Assembly: GCF_000761215.1 (NCBI RefSeq)
Contig: NZ_CP009438.1
Coordinates: 2,313,501-2,377,500, forward strand
Length of the DNA stretch: 64,000 nucleotides
DNA from: Streptomyces glaucescens
GTDB lineage: Bacteria > Actinomycetota > Actinomycetes > Streptomycetales > Streptomycetaceae
Direction: 5' to 3'
The notes below the pieces were generated by a model, which made no database searches, had not been told where the DNA came from, and worked only from the letters and a program-made list of their open reading frames with translations. Below are positions 26,605-35,194 of the stretch, one piece after another (position 1 is the first letter of the stretch; the number at the start of each line of letters is the position of its first letter). Both the position numbers and the translations under genes were made by a program.

Positions 26605-27210
26605 ATGGACGCCGTACGGGTCGCGCTGCTGCGCGAAGTGCTCGCCGGAACCGAGTGGTTGCCGGCCACGCGGCGGTTCGCGGGTGTGCTGCGCGGGTCC
26701 GTGGTGGCACACGGGGGCGGGCTGCTGCTGGTGGGGACGCCGGAGTACGAGCCGTGGCACCTCGCCGCCCATCTGGTGGACGAGGCCGCCTGGTCGGGCA
26801 CGCCGGAACTGGCGCCGACGCTCGTCCGCCACGACGCCCGCCCGTCCGGTCCGGCGCACCTGGCGGTCGGGCCCGGCCGGATCGAGGCGGCCCGGCGGGG
26901 CGAGACGCTGCTCGTGGTGGCCCCGGACCGGGCGCGGGCACCGCTGCTGGAGCGGGTCCACGACGCCCGGCGGGCCGGGGTCACGGTGCTCGCCCTCGGC
27001 CCCGGCCAGGACGACGACCTGGCCGCCATGGCGCACGAGACGCTGACCGTGCCGGACGGCTCCGAGCTCGACATCGACCTCGTGCAGCACCTGGTCAGCG
27101 CGGCGGCCGGGGAGAACGCGCGGCCCGCGCCCCGGGGCCGCCGCCGGCTGCGCGACCGGCTGTCCCGGCTGGCCGACCAGCTGACGGCACCGCCGCCGAC
27201 GCGCTGGTAG
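26605..27210 (+). CDS. conserved actinobacterial hypothetical protein (201 aa)
   Basis: A soluble alpha/beta-looking protein. The middle (HDARRAGVTVLALGPGQDDD) resembles the nucleotide-sugar or SIS-type crossover but is not a secure match. It ends in a basic tail (RPAPRGRRRLRDRLSRLADQ). The promoter looks leaderless, with TATGCG about 8 nt before the ATG. Function unknown. Confidence 0.75.
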   Translation: MDAVRVALLREVLAGTEWLPATRRFAGVLRGSVVAHGGGLLLVGTPEYEPWHLAAHLVDEAAWSGTPELAPTLVRHDARPSGPAHLAVGPGRIEAARRGETLLVVAPDRARAPLLERVHDARRAGVTVLALGPGQDDDLAAMAHETLTVPDGSELDIDLVQHLVSAAAGENARPAPRGRRRLRDRLSRLADQLTAPPPTRW

Positions 27211-27275
27211 CGCGCCGGCCGGGCCGCGGAAAAGCGGTTGCCCGGGCCGGCGTCCCGCGCGGAACATGGCCCCTC

Positions 27276-28613
27276 GTGACCGACGCCCCCTCCGCCGAGC
27301 GGCCCGGGTCCGCGCCCGCCGGCCTGCGCGCCCTGCTCCCCGACCTCGCCCCCTGGCGGGCCTCCGCCGACTTCCGCCGGCTGTGGCTGTCCGGGCTGAT
27401 CACCAACTTCGGCAGCTTCCTGACCTTCGTCGCGCTGCCGGTGCAGATCAAGGAGCTGACCGGGTCGGCGGCGGCGGTCGGCGCGATCGGTGCCGTGGAG
27501 CTGGTGCCGCTGGTGGTGTTCGGGCTGTACGGCGGTGCCCTGGCCGACGCCTGGGACAAGCGGAAGCTGATCCTGTGGTCGGAGGCCGGCCAGGGGGTGC
27601 TGTGTGCGGCGCTGCTGCTCAACGCGCTGCTCCCGACGCCCGCCGTGTGGCCGCTGTACGTGATCGCCGCGTTCTCCTCGGCGCTGACCTCGATCCAGCG
27701 GCCCGCCCTGGACTCGCTGATCCCCCGGATCGTCGCCCACGACCACCTGCCGGCCGCCGCCGCGCTGAACGCGCTGCGCTGGCAGGCCGGCGGCATCGCG
27801 GGCCCGGCGCTGGCGGGCGTGGTGGTGGCGTACGCGGGGCTGGGCTGGGCGTACGCCGTGGACCTGCTGACCTTCGCGGTGTCGGTGGCCCTGGTCGTCG
27901 GTCTCGGCCGCTCCCCCGCGTCGCACGAGGCGCAGAAGCCGTCCCTGAAGGCCATCGCGGAGGGCGCCCGGTACGCCTGGAACCGCAAGGAGCTGCTCGG
28001 CACGTACGCCATCGACCTGGCCGCGATGTTCCTGGCGATGCCGCTCGCGGTGCTGCCGTTCCTCGCGGACGAGCTGGACGCCGAGTGGTCGCTGGGCCTG
28101 ATGTACGCGAGCATCCCGGCCGGGGCGCTGCTGGTCAGCTTGACCAGCGGCTGGACCTCGCGGGTGCACCGGCACGGGCGGATGGTCGTGGTGGCGGCGG
28201 TGGGCTGGGGCCTGTCGATCGCGGCGGCGGGGCTGGCCGGGGACGTGTGGCTGGTGCTGCTGCTCCTGGCCCTGGCCGGCGGGTTCGACATGGTCAGCGG
28301 GGTGTTCCGGAGCGCCATGTGGAACCAGACGATCCCGGACGAGCTGCGCGGCCGGCTCGCCGGGATCGAGCTGCTGTCGTACTCGGTCGGACCCCAGCTC
28401 GGCCAGGTCCGCGCCGGCGGCATGGCCGCGTGGACGGGGGTGCGCGCGTCGGTGTGGTCGGGCGGGCTGCTGTGCGCGGCGGGGGTGGCCCTGCTGGCGC
28501 TGTGCCTGCCGAAGCTGATGACCTACGACGTGCGGACCGACGAGCACGCGCTGCGGCTGCGTGAGCGGCGCGCGCCCGGGGCGGAGGCCGGGGCCGGGAC
28601 GTCCGCGGCCTGA
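27276..28613 (+). CDS. MFS transporter, EntS/MFS_3-like exporter
   Basis: A 445-aa protein with about twelve membrane segments. WRASADFRRLWLSGLITNFGS is the typical MFS_3 opening, and GGALADAWDKRKLILWSEA is motif A. This branch includes enterobactin and macrolide exporters, so a siderophore or antibiotic substrate is possible. The GTG at 27276 begins TDAPSAERPG; an ATG at 27266 is in another frame. The start follows the preceding hypothetical gene by 65 bp. Confidence 0.88.
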   Translation: MTDAPSAERPGSAPAGLRALLPDLAPWRASADFRRLWLSGLITNFGSFLTFVALPVQIKELTGSAAAVGAIGAVELVPLVVFGLYGGALADAWDKRKLILWSEAGQGVLCAALLLNALLPTPAVWPLYVIAAFSSALTSIQRPALDSLIPRIVAHDHLPAAAALNALRWQAGGIAGPALAGVVVAYAGLGWAYAVDLLTFAVSVALVVGLGRSPASHEAQKPSLKAIAEGARYAWNRKELLGTYAIDLAAMFLAMPLAVLPFLADELDAEWSLGLMYASIPAGALLVSLTSGWTSRVHRHGRMVVVAAVGWGLSIAAAGLAGDVWLVLLLLALAGGFDMVSGVFRSAMWNQTIPDELRGRLAGIELLSYSVGPQLGQVRAGGMAAWTGVRASVWSGGLLCAAGVALLALCLPKLMTYDVRTDEHALRLRERRAPGAEAGAGTSAA

Positions 28614-28623
28614 GCCGGGCGGG

Positions 28624-28857
28624 TCAGTCCTGGTCGGCCCGTCCCGGGGCGGGCGCGTCGTGCCAGCGCGGGTCGTTCTCCCACTGGAGGTTGCGTTCGC
28701 GTGCGCTCTCCATGGCGCGCTCCGCCTCCGCGCGGCTGGCGTACGGCCCGAAGCGGTCCTTGCCCGGGCAGTCCGGGCCCTCCTCGACCTTCTTGTGCTC
28801 CAGGCAGTAGTACCACTCGCCCGGCTTGCCCACCGTGCGCTTCTTGAACAGGGCCAT
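28624..28857 (-). CDS. small conserved hypothetical protein (77 aa)
   Basis: Starts MALFKKRTVGKPGEWYYCLE after AAAGGAG. It contains a compact zinc-ribbon-like or SPOR-like region (CLEHKKVEEGPDCPGKDRFG) with two cysteines, then the helix SRAEAERAMESARERNLQWE. The product is probably cytosolic. It is divergent from map and shares its 59-bp promoter spacer. Function unknown. Confidence 0.8.
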   Translation of the reverse strand: MALFKKRTVGKPGEWYYCLEHKKVEEGPDCPGKDRFGPYASRAEAERAMESARERNLQWENDPRWHDAPAPGRADQD

Positions 28858-28903
28858 GACCGGCTCCTTTCGCCACGGACATGGTGCCCCCATGTCCGCT
28901 GGT

Positions 28904-28909
28904 TAGACT
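28904..28909 (+). promoter_or_regulatory. -10 element of map (leaderless start)
   Basis: TAGACT lies 7 nt before the map ATG and there is no ribosome site, so transcription would begin at or next to the start codon. Confidence 0.55.
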
Positions 28910-28916
28910 CGCTGGC

Positions 28917-29774
28917 ATGTCTGGCCAGTCGCTGCTCGTACCAGGGGAGCTGTCTCCCACCCGTTCCGTACCCGGAAACATCCGCCGCCCCGAGTACGTC
29001 GGCAAGCCCGCGCCGGCCCCGTACACGGGGCCCGAGGTGCAGACCCCGGAGACCATCGAGGCGATGCGGGTCGCCGGGCGGATCGCCGCGCGGGCGATGG
29101 CGGAGGCCGCGAAGATCATCGCCCCGGGCGTCACCACGGACGCTCTCGACAAGGTGGCGCACGAGTACCTGTGCGACCACGGCGCCTACCCCTCCACGCT
29201 CGGCTACCGCGGCTTCCCGAAGTCGCTGTGCACGTCGGTCAACGAGGTGATCTGCCACGGCATCCCCGACTCGACGGTCCTGCGGGACGGCGACATCGTC
29301 AACCTGGACGTGACGGCGTACATCGGCGGGGTGCACGGCGACAACAACGCCACGTACCTGGTGGGCGACGTGGACGAGGAGAGCCGGCTGCTGGTGGAGC
29401 GCACCCGCGAGTCGCTCGACCGGGCGATCAAGGCGGTCAAGCCGGGCCGGCAGATCAACGTCATCGGCCGGGTCATCGAGTCGTACGCCAAGCGGTTCGG
29501 GTACGGCGTGGTGCGGGACTTCACCGGGCACGGCATCAACTCGTCGTTCCACTCCGGACTGATCATCCCGCACTACGACAGCCCGCACGCGACCACGGTG
29601 ATGCAGCCGGGGATGACGTTCACGATCGAGCCGATGCTGACGCTCGGCACGCACGAGTACGACATGTGGGACGACGGCTGGACGGTGGTCACCAAGGACC
29701 GCAAGCGGACGGCGCAGTTCGAGCACACGCTGGTGGTGACGGAGACCGGCGCGGAGATCCTCACGCTGCCGTAG
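28917..29774 (+). CDS. map: type I methionine aminopeptidase
   Basis: A 285-aa cytosolic metalloprotease that removes the initiator methionine from new proteins. The metal ligands are in [17 protein letters not shown] (two Asp), GHGINSSFH (His), FTIEPMLT (Glu) and [10 protein letters not shown] (Glu). An N-terminal extension of about 40 residues ([20 protein letters not shown]) is normal for actinobacterial paralogues that bind ribosomes through this arm. ATG at 28917 chosen because of the close -10 element. Confidence 0.95.
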   Translation: MSGQSLLVPGELSPTRSVPGNIRRPEYVGKPAPAPYTGPEVQTPETIEAMRVAGRIAARAMAEAAKIIAPGVTTDALDKVAHEYLCDHGAYPSTLGYRGFPKSLCTSVNEVICHGIPDSTVLRDGDIVNLDVTAYIGGVHGDNNATYLVGDVDEESRLLVERTRESLDRAIKAVKPGRQINVIGRVIESYAKRFGYGVVRDFTGHGINSSFHSGLIIPHYDSPHATTVMQPGMTFTIEPMLTLGTHEYDMWDDGWTVVTKDRKRTAQFEHTLVVTETGAEILTLP

Positions 29775-29775
29775 T

Positions 29776-29793
29776 GCCCCCGCCCGCGGGGGC
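29776..29793. terminator. hairpin between map and the PhzF-like gene
   Basis: An 8-bp GC-only stem (GCCCCCGC and its complement) with a 2-nt loop starts right after the map stop codon, between convergent genes. Confidence 0.5.
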
Positions 29794-29883
29794 GTTCGCC
29801 CGGGACGCGGCCGTCCTCCGGGCCCCGGGCGGGGAGTTCCCGCCGTCCGCTGGGCCCGCGGCGGGGCCGGCCGCCCGGTGACG

Positions 29884-30528
29884 TCACCGTTCGAGGACGA
29901 CGCGCCCCCCGATCTCCACCCAGCCGCCCGGCTGCGGCGCCGTCAGGATCTGGGACCCCGCGCCCTGCGTGATGTTCAGGGCACGGCCCAGCCGGTCGGT
30001 GAGCAGCAGGGCCGCCGCGCCGGTCGCCTCGTCCTCGTCGATGCCGTCGTCGCGGCCCGGGAAGGCGCGGGCCCGCACCCGGCCGGCGGATTCGTCCTCC
30101 CAGGCCCAGGCGTAGACCCACTCCCCCTTCGGCGGCACCGCGAGGTCGTCGACCTCCGCGGCCGTCGCGTACCGGCGCAGCGTCCGCGGCGGCACCCACT
30201 CCGCGCGCGCCTCGATCCAGCTGAACTCCCCGTCCTGCCGGGCCCCCACCACCCCGGCCGGTGTGACCAGTTCGGGCACGTCCAGCAGCCAGGCCGTGCC
30301 GACGCAGGGGTGGCCCGCGAAGGGCAGGCGCAGGGTGGGCGTGTAGATGTCGACGACGCCGCGTTCGGGGTCGTCGACGAAGACGGTCTCGCTGAAGCCG
30401 AGCTTCGCGGCGAGCGCCTGCCGTTCGTCCTGCTCGGGCAGCACCGATCCGTCGCGGACGACCCCGAGTTCGTTGCCGTATCCGCCGTTCGCCGCGCAGA
30501 ACACGCGCAGCACGTCGTAGTCAGTCAC
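29884..30528 (-). CDS. PhzF-family isomerase-fold protein (short form)
   Basis: A 214-aa protein, shorter than the roughly 280 residues of phenazine enzyme PhzF. The N-terminal half holds the hallmark residues: GNELGVV, the catalytic glutamate in GFSETVFV, and LPFAGHPCVGTAWLL. The C-terminal half has EATGAAALLLTDRLGR and a final GGWVEIGGRV. The fold is a diaminopimelate-epimerase-like isomerase. No phenazine genes are nearby, so a role in phenazine synthesis is not implied. The shortening appears natural because both half-domain signatures are present. Confidence 0.85.
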   Translation of the reverse strand: MTDYDVLRVFCAANGGYGNELGVVRDGSVLPEQDERQALAAKLGFSETVFVDDPERGVVDIYTPTLRLPFAGHPCVGTAWLLDVPELVTPAGVVGARQDGEFSWIEARAEWVPPRTLRRYATAAEVDDLAVPPKGEWVYAWAWEDESAGRVRARAFPGRDDGIDEDEATGAAALLLTDRLGRALNITQGAGSQILTAPQPGGWVEIGGRVVLER

Positions 30529-30674
30529 CGGGGCATTGAAACACCGACGGGGCGCGCCGGGGGCCGGCCGGCGCCTCCGCCCGCCGGACGGGGAGCGGCA
30601 CCCCCACCCGGCGTCCGGGCCCCACCCCGCCCCGGTAAGGTTCGCCCCCGGGAAGGGGAAGGTGAAGGAGCCCG

Positions 30675-31649
30675 ATGACCACGGATCGCAGGCGTGCCCG
30701 GATCACTCTCATAGCGGCGGCCCTCTCGTCACTGACGGCGAGCGGATGTGTGGTGGTGCACGGCGAGCGGGAGGTGCTGCCCGCGGCCACCCGGGCCGAG
30801 GCGGCCGAGGCGCTGCGGGAGTTCACGGCCGCGTACAACAAGGCCGACAAGGACTACGACAGCACGCTGGACGCCGAGTACGTCACCGGGCCGCTGGCCG
30901 ACATCGACGGCGCCCGGCTGAAGGCGGGCCGGGCCAACAACCCGGCGGGCAACCCGGACCACAGCCCGCTGGAGTTCTCGGACGCCGAGTACACCATTCC
31001 CAAGAAGGCGGGCTGGCCGCGCTGGTTCCTCGCGGACGCCAGGGCGAACAAGGGCGGCGAGGCCCGCTGGCTGCTGGTGTTCACCCGGGACGCCCTGGAC
31101 GAGCCGTGGCAGGTGTCCTACCTGACGCTCGTCGAGCCCGGCGCCGTACCGGAGTTCAAGAAGGACGAGGACGGCTGGGCCGAGGCGGTGCCCGCGAACT
31201 CCACCGAACTGGCCCTTCCCCCAGGCGACTTGAGCAAGGCGTACACCACCTACCTCAAGGAGAACGGCCCGGAGTTCGCGCCCGGCCCGCACACCAGCCA
31301 GTGGCGGACCCTGCGCCAGAAGAACGCGCGCAAGCCCGGACTGGTGACCCAGTACATCGACGGCCCGCTGACCGACGGCGACTACGCCCCGGTCGCGCTG
31401 CGCACACGCGACGGCGGGGCCCTGGTGTTCTTCACCACCCGCCACTACGAGAAGCAGACCGCCCACACCGGTTCCGCCGTGCCCGCGCCGAACAAGAACG
31501 TGCTGGCGCTGACGACCGGCGAGATCAAGCAGTCGCTGACGATGGAGTTCGTCTCCAACGAGGTGGCCCTGGCCCCGAAGAAGGGCGCCGGGGCGCAGGT
31601 GACGGTCCTGGGACGGATCCAGGGACTGACGTCGGCGAAGGGCGAGTAG
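30675..31649 (+). CDS. secreted lipoprotein of unknown function
   Basis: A 324-aa protein with a signal sequence (RRRARITLIAAALSSLTASG) and a lipobox ending ASGC at about residue 25, predicting lipid attachment on the outside of the membrane. The mature domain contains LREFTAAYNKADKDYDSTLD and ends in QVTVLGRIQGLTSAKGE. It resembles the solute-free lipoproteins (DUF8094-like) common in Streptomyces, but that family link is from memory and uncertain. GAAGGAG precedes the ATG. Confidence 0.8.
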   Translation: MTTDRRRARITLIAAALSSLTASGCVVVHGEREVLPAATRAEAAEALREFTAAYNKADKDYDSTLDAEYVTGPLADIDGARLKAGRANNPAGNPDHSPLEFSDAEYTIPKKAGWPRWFLADARANKGGEARWLLVFTRDALDEPWQVSYLTLVEPGAVPEFKKDEDGWAEAVPANSTELALPPGDLSKAYTTYLKENGPEFAPGPHTSQWRTLRQKNARKPGLVTQYIDGPLTDGDYAPVALRTRDGGALVFFTTRHYEKQTAHTGSAVPAPNKNVLALTTGEIKQSLTMEFVSNEVALAPKKGAGAQVTVLGRIQGLTSAKGE

Positions 31650-31657
31650 CCCCGCGG

Positions 31658-31704
31658 ACGGAAGGCGCGTGGCCCTCCGTGACACCCCCTGGTGACGCGG
31701 GGGT
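31658..31704. terminator. hairpins between convergent lipoprotein and prim-pol genes
   Basis: Two adjacent stems fill the 57-bp gap: an 8-bp stem with one mismatch (31658-31680) and a 6-bp ACCCCC/GGGGGT stem (31684-31704). Confidence 0.45.
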
Positions 31705-31706
31705 CC

Positions 31707-32441
31707 CTAGTGGCGCAGGGGCCAGGCCGCGTTCGCGTGGTCGGGCTCCTGGCCGGCGTGGCGGGCGCAGGCGTCGGTGAGGTGTTCCAGCAGGGTCAGC
31801 GGGTCGGGGAGCGCGTGCTCGGGGCCGCGGACCCAGTGCACGGTCCGGTCGTCGCCGGGGAGCCGGGCGGGCGGGACGAGGACGTAGGAGCCCCGGCAGT
31901 GCCAGCGCAGGCCCGGGTGCTCGTCCATGGTCTCGGGATGGCAGTCCAGCTCGCACGGCCACCACTCGTCCTCGTCCTCGGGGGTGCCCCGGGTGAGGGT
32001 GAAGAACAGCAGGCGGCCGTCGTCGCTCTCGGCGACCGGGCCGACCTCGATCCCCGCGTCGAGCAGCCGGGCGAGCGCCTCGCGGCCGGCCTCCAGCGGG
32101 ACGTCCAGGACGTCGTGCACCATGCCGGTGGCGGTGATGAAGTTGGCCTGCGGCTGGTGCCGGGCCCAGCGTTCGATCTGGGCGCGGTCGGTGGTCGACT
32201 GGGTCTGCCAGGCGAAGGACACCGGGTGCCGGGCGGGGGTCGGACAGCCGACGCGGTCGCAGGAGCACCGGTAGCCGGGCGCCGGGTGCGCGGCGGGCGC
32301 CAGGGGCAGCCCCGCGGCGGCGGCGGCGAGCAGCAGGGCCTCACGGCCGCCGTCGCCGGCGGCGTCCTCGCGGCCGCCTCCGCGCAGCCACTGGGAGAGT
32401 TTGCCCCGCAGGCCGGTCCGGCCGCCGAACTCCGCGCTCAT
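31707..32441 (-). CDS. bifunctional DNA primase/polymerase (prim-pol) domain protein
   Basis: A 244-aa protein consisting of a stand-alone N-terminal-type prim-pol domain like those on plasmid and ICE replication proteins. Features include ALLLAAAAAGLPLAPAAHPA, a cysteine pair in YRCSCDRVGCPTPARHP, SFAWQTQSTTDRAQIERWA and the pocket FITATGMVHDVLDVPLEAG, where the catalytic metal Asp residues of active prim-pols should lie in DVLDVP. No helicase or relaxase is attached or adjacent, so it may be a domesticated copy. Activity is unproven. Confidence 0.82.
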   Translation of the reverse strand: MSAEFGGRTGLRGKLSQWLRGGGREDAAGDGGREALLLAAAAAGLPLAPAAHPAPGYRCSCDRVGCPTPARHPVSFAWQTQSTTDRAQIERWARHQPQANFITATGMVHDVLDVPLEAGREALARLLDAGIEVGPVAESDDGRLLFFTLTRGTPEDEDEWWPCELDCHPETMDEHPGLRWHCRGSYVLVPPARLPGDDRTVHWVRGPEHALPDPLTLLEHLTDACARHAGQEPDHANAAWPLRH

Positions 32442-32567
32442 CTATCCCCTCGCCTCGCTGTCGTGCGGAACAGCATGCCCTATGGTCCCACCATCGTGCG
32501 CCGCGGGGGGCCCAAGTCCCCAACCCGGGCATGCGGGACGAGACGTACCCCACACCCGCGGCGGGTC

Positions 32568-33197
32568 TCAGCGCGGGGCGAGGCCGTACAGCGCGTAGTC
32601 GACGAGGGTGTCGGTGTACTCGTGGGAGATCGGGCCGGTGCGCTGGAGCCAGCGCTGGGCGAGCGGGGCGACGAACAGCTCCAGGGCGATCCGCGGGTCG
32701 ACGTCCGGGCGGACCTGGCCGGCGTCCTGGGCGGCGCGCAGGCGGTCGACGTAGAGCTGGAGCGAGGGTTCGAGCAGCCTGGCCACGACGGCGCGGCCCA
32801 TCTCCTCGTCCACGACGCCCTCGGCGGCGAGGGCGCGGGAGGGGATCTCGAAGCGCGGGTCGAGCAGCTCGTCGACGGTGGCGCGCAGGACCAGCCTGAG
32901 GTCGGCCGCCAGGTCGCCGGTGTCCGGGAGGGTGTGGTCGCCGGGCCGGCCGCCGGCCTGCTGGTTGGCCTGCTCGGCGAGGTCCAGGAAGGCCTCCATC
33001 AGCACGTCGGCCTTCGACGACCACCAGCGGTAGATCGTCTGCTTGCCGACGCCGGCGCGGGCGGCGATGCCCTCGATGGTCGTCTTGGGGTAGCCGACCT
33101 CGCCGACGAGGCTCAGGGCGGCGTCGTAGATGGCGCGGCGGGACTTCTCGCTGCGGCGGGTGGCGTCGGGGGCGGGTCTGCGGGTGGTCGGCGGCAT
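32568..33197 (-). CDS. TetR-family transcriptional regulator
   Basis: A 209-aa regulator with helix-turn-helix IEGIAARAGVGKQTIYRWWS at about residues 42-61 and a TetR_C_11-like C-terminal domain (ALELFVAPLAQRWLQRTGPI). It is divergent from a 62-aa DUF6243 gene. The 104-bp spacer carries two palindromes, AGACGG-A-CCGTCT and CGAGACG-ATA-CGTCTCG, that suit autoregulation and control of the small gene. Confidence 0.9.
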   Translation of the reverse strand: MPPTTRRPAPDATRRSEKSRRAIYDAALSLVGEVGYPKTTIEGIAARAGVGKQTIYRWWSSKADVLMEAFLDLAEQANQQAGGRPGDHTLPDTGDLAADLRLVLRATVDELLDPRFEIPSRALAAEGVVDEEMGRAVVARLLEPSLQLYVDRLRAAQDAGQVRPDVDPRIALELFVAPLAQRWLQRTGPISHEYTDTLVDYALYGLAPR

Positions 33198-33220
33198 GGA
33201 CCGAATCTATCAGGTTGACA

Positions 33221-33275
33221 AGACGGACCGTCTCGCCGCACGCTGGACCCGTCGATTGCGAGACGATACGTCTCG
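33221..33275. promoter_or_regulatory. two palindromes in the TetR/DUF6243 divergent promoter
   Basis: A 6-1-6 palindrome at 33221-33233 directly follows a perfect TTGACA (33215-33220). A 7-3-7 palindrome lies at 33259-33275. Both share the half-site AGACG, so they look like two sites for the same dimer, most likely the divergent TetR protein. Confidence 0.6.
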
Positions 33276-33301
33276 TCACGCTGAGAGGGAGGCGGGACAC
33301 C

Positions 33302-33490
33302 ATGACCCGAGGCGGAGCCGGAAACATGCTGGGCGTCGGCGGCACGCGGCGGAAGCTGAGCCGCGAGGCCCTGCGGGGCGGCGGCCGGGACGGCCGGGCC
33401 GGGGCGCACGACGCGCAGGCACGGAAGCGGGAGCTGCTGCGCCGGCTGCAGGAGCGGAACGGCCGCGACGCGGACGGGACGTCCGCGTGA
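33302..33490 (+). CDS. DUF6243-type small basic protein (62 aa)
   Basis: Begins MTRGGAGNMLGVGGTRRKLS and is followed by a charged helix (AQARKRELLRRLQERNGRDA). I recognise the N-terminus as the DUF6243 family of short streptomycete proteins, from memory. A GAGAGGGAGG ribosome site stands before the ATG at 33302; an earlier in-frame start at 33215 overlaps the operator and is unlikely. Function unknown; probably under the divergent TetR. Confidence 0.75.
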   Translation: MTRGGAGNMLGVGGTRRKLSREALRGGGRDGRAGAHDAQARKRELLRRLQERNGRDADGTSA

Positions 33491-33502
33491 GCCGGAGCGG
33501 TA

Positions 33503-33575
33503 AGGAGGAGGCAGTCGGAGGAGGAGTCCGTCGGCGGAGGAGGAGTCCGTCGGCGGAGGAGGCGGTCGGGGGCCG
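33503..33575. repeat. 19-bp GA-rich tandem repeat
   Basis: The unit AGGAGGAGTCCGTCGGCGG occurs exactly at 33519 and 33538, flanked by degenerate half copies. It lies between the DUF6243 stop and the convergent Rsm22-like gene. Confidence 0.65.
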
Positions 33576-33628
33576 GAGGAAGCCGGGGGCCGGAATGAGC
33601 CGGCGTGGCGCTGAGGGGCGGGGGCGTG

Positions 33629-34648
33629 TCAGACCAGGCCGTCGGTGTCCCGCACCGGCGGCCAGGCGTCGCCCCAGTCGGCGTCGCGGGCGGCGCGGTA
33701 GTCGTCGCCGTGGCGTTTGGTGACGGTCGTCCGGCTCAGCCGCTCGCCGGGCTCGCACAGGTCGAGCAGGACCTGGCCCTTGCGGATCTGCGGCTTGCGG
33801 ACCACGCGGGAGGGGGCCGGGGTGACGGGGAAGCGGGCCGCGGCGACGTAGCTGAACTTCTCGTCCTCGTAGGCGAGGGAGCCGCCCTTGACCTGGCGGT
33901 GCAGGGAGGAGCGGCTGACCCGGGCCGAGAAGTGGCACCAGTCGGAGCCGGGCGCGATGGGGCAGGCGGCGCTGTGCGGGCAGGGGGCGGCGATGCGGAA
34001 CCCGGCGGCGATCAGGCGGTCCCGGGCGGCGATCAGCCGGGCGTAGCCGTCGGGGGTGCCGGCCTCGACGATGACGACGGCCTGCGCGGCCCCGGCGGCG
34101 GCGTCGACGAGGGCGGCGCGGTCGGGTTCGGACAGCTCGTTGAGGACGTAGGACACGGTGACGAGATCGGTGCTCTCAAGGGTGAGCGCCGCTCCGATCC
34201 GAGAGCGCTGCCAGCGGGCGTCCCGCAGTGCCGGATTCGCGGCGGCCAGCTCCCGGCCCAGGGCGAGCGCGGGCTCGGCCCAGTCCAGCACGGTCACCGG
34301 CCGCGCACCGGGCCAGGTCGCGCTGACCGCCCAGGTCGCGGCGCCGGTCCCGCCACCGATATCGGTGTGGCTGCCGGGCACCCAGCCGGGCGCCGCGTCG
34401 GCGAACGCCCCGAGCGCCGAGCGCACCGCCTCGAAGGTGGCCGGCATCCGGTACGCCGCGTACGCCGCCACGTCGGCCCGGTCCCGCAGGATGGGCGCGT
34501 CGGTCGGGGTCGCCCCCCGGTAGCTGGCGATCAGCCGGTCCACGGCCTGCGCGGCCCGCTTGGGCGGCAGCCCGTCGAGCAGCCCGGCGAGCGCGGCCCG
34601 CAGAGTCTCGGCCGGGGCGGTCAGGGGGGTGGGGGCGGGGGCGTTCAC
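33629..34648 (-). CDS. Rsm22-like small-ribosomal-subunit methyltransferase-fold protein
   Basis: A 339-aa protein with a Rossmann methyltransferase core (HTDIGGGTGAATWAVSATWP as motif I, DLVTVSYVLNELSEPDR as motif IV region). It also has the conserved cysteine cluster APCPHSAACPIAPGSDWCHF, which in Rsm22/METTL17 relatives is thought to hold an iron-sulphur or metal site. The end carries LDLCEPGERLSRTTVTKRHG, also typical. It probably binds the small ribosomal subunit; true methyl-transfer is not assured. Confidence 0.87.
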   Translation of the reverse strand: MNAPAPTPLTAPAETLRAALAGLLDGLPPKRAAQAVDRLIASYRGATPTDAPILRDRADVAAYAAYRMPATFEAVRSALGAFADAAPGWVPGSHTDIGGGTGAATWAVSATWPGARPVTVLDWAEPALALGRELAAANPALRDARWQRSRIGAALTLESTDLVTVSYVLNELSEPDRAALVDAAAGAAQAVVIVEAGTPDGYARLIAARDRLIAAGFRIAAPCPHSAACPIAPGSDWCHFSARVSRSSLHRQVKGGSLAYEDEKFSYVAAARFPVTPAPSRVVRKPQIRKGQVLLDLCEPGERLSRTTVTKRHGDDYRAARDADWGDAWPPVRDTDGLV

Positions 34649-35194
34649 CCTGCGATTCTCTCAGGTCACCGACACACCCCCGCCGCCCCGCCCGGGGCCC
34701 CGCCCCCGGCGGCCCCGCCGGCACCCGGGCCTCGCGGGCACCCGGGCGGCCGTGCGTCGCGGGCGGCCGTGCGTCGCGGGCGGCCGGGCGTCGCGGGCGG
34801 CCGGGCGTGGCGGGCGCCCGGACCTCCCGAGCGGCCGGGCGGCCCGCGCCGACGCCGGGACCCCGCCAGCGGTCGGAAGGTTCCTCCAACGGCCGGACTC
34901 CGCCCGCGGTCGGACCCGCAAGCAGTCGCGGGCAGCCCCTCCGACGGCCGGACCTCTCCCACAACCGGGCTGCCTCGCCGACGGCCGGACCCCTCCTGCG
35001 GACCGGGCGGCTCTTCCCGCGGCCCGGCCCCGGGCACCCGCCGGCCGGACCCCGCCGACGCCCGGGCAGCCGCGCCGACGCCCGGACCCTCCTGCGGACC
35101 GGGCGGCCTTTCCGGCGGCCGGACCCCTCCTGCGGGCCGGGCGGCCTCGCCGACGGCCGGCCCCGGGCACCCGCCCGCCTGTCGGGGGGGCGGG
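34649..35194. repeat. 546-bp repetitive GC-rich spacer
   Basis: No gene is supported. From about 34735 to 34815 a 17-bp unit (CGGCCGTGCGTCGCGGG and variants) is repeated four to five times. From about 34980 to 35180 a longer unit containing CCTCCTGCGGACCGGGCGGC recurs at about 34993, 35089 and 35128. GGCCCCGGGCACCCGCC occurs at about 35025 and 35159. Frames through it give only Arg/Pro/Gly/Ala-rich strings. Repeats abut or drift rather than flank unique spacers. Confidence 0.7.

Noticed and set aside
29884..30528. Phenazine biosynthesis cluster suggested by the PhzF-like gene
   Set aside because: No other phz gene is nearby and PhzF-fold proteins are widespread outside phenazine pathways.
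34661..35170. 169-aa and 178-aa open frames in the repetitive spacer
   Set aside because: They are pure Arg/Pro/Gly/Ala strings produced by the DNA repeats, without ribosome sites.
34649..35194. Possible CRISPR array
   Set aside because: Repeats abut or drift, are not separated by equal-length unique spacers, and no cas gene is near.
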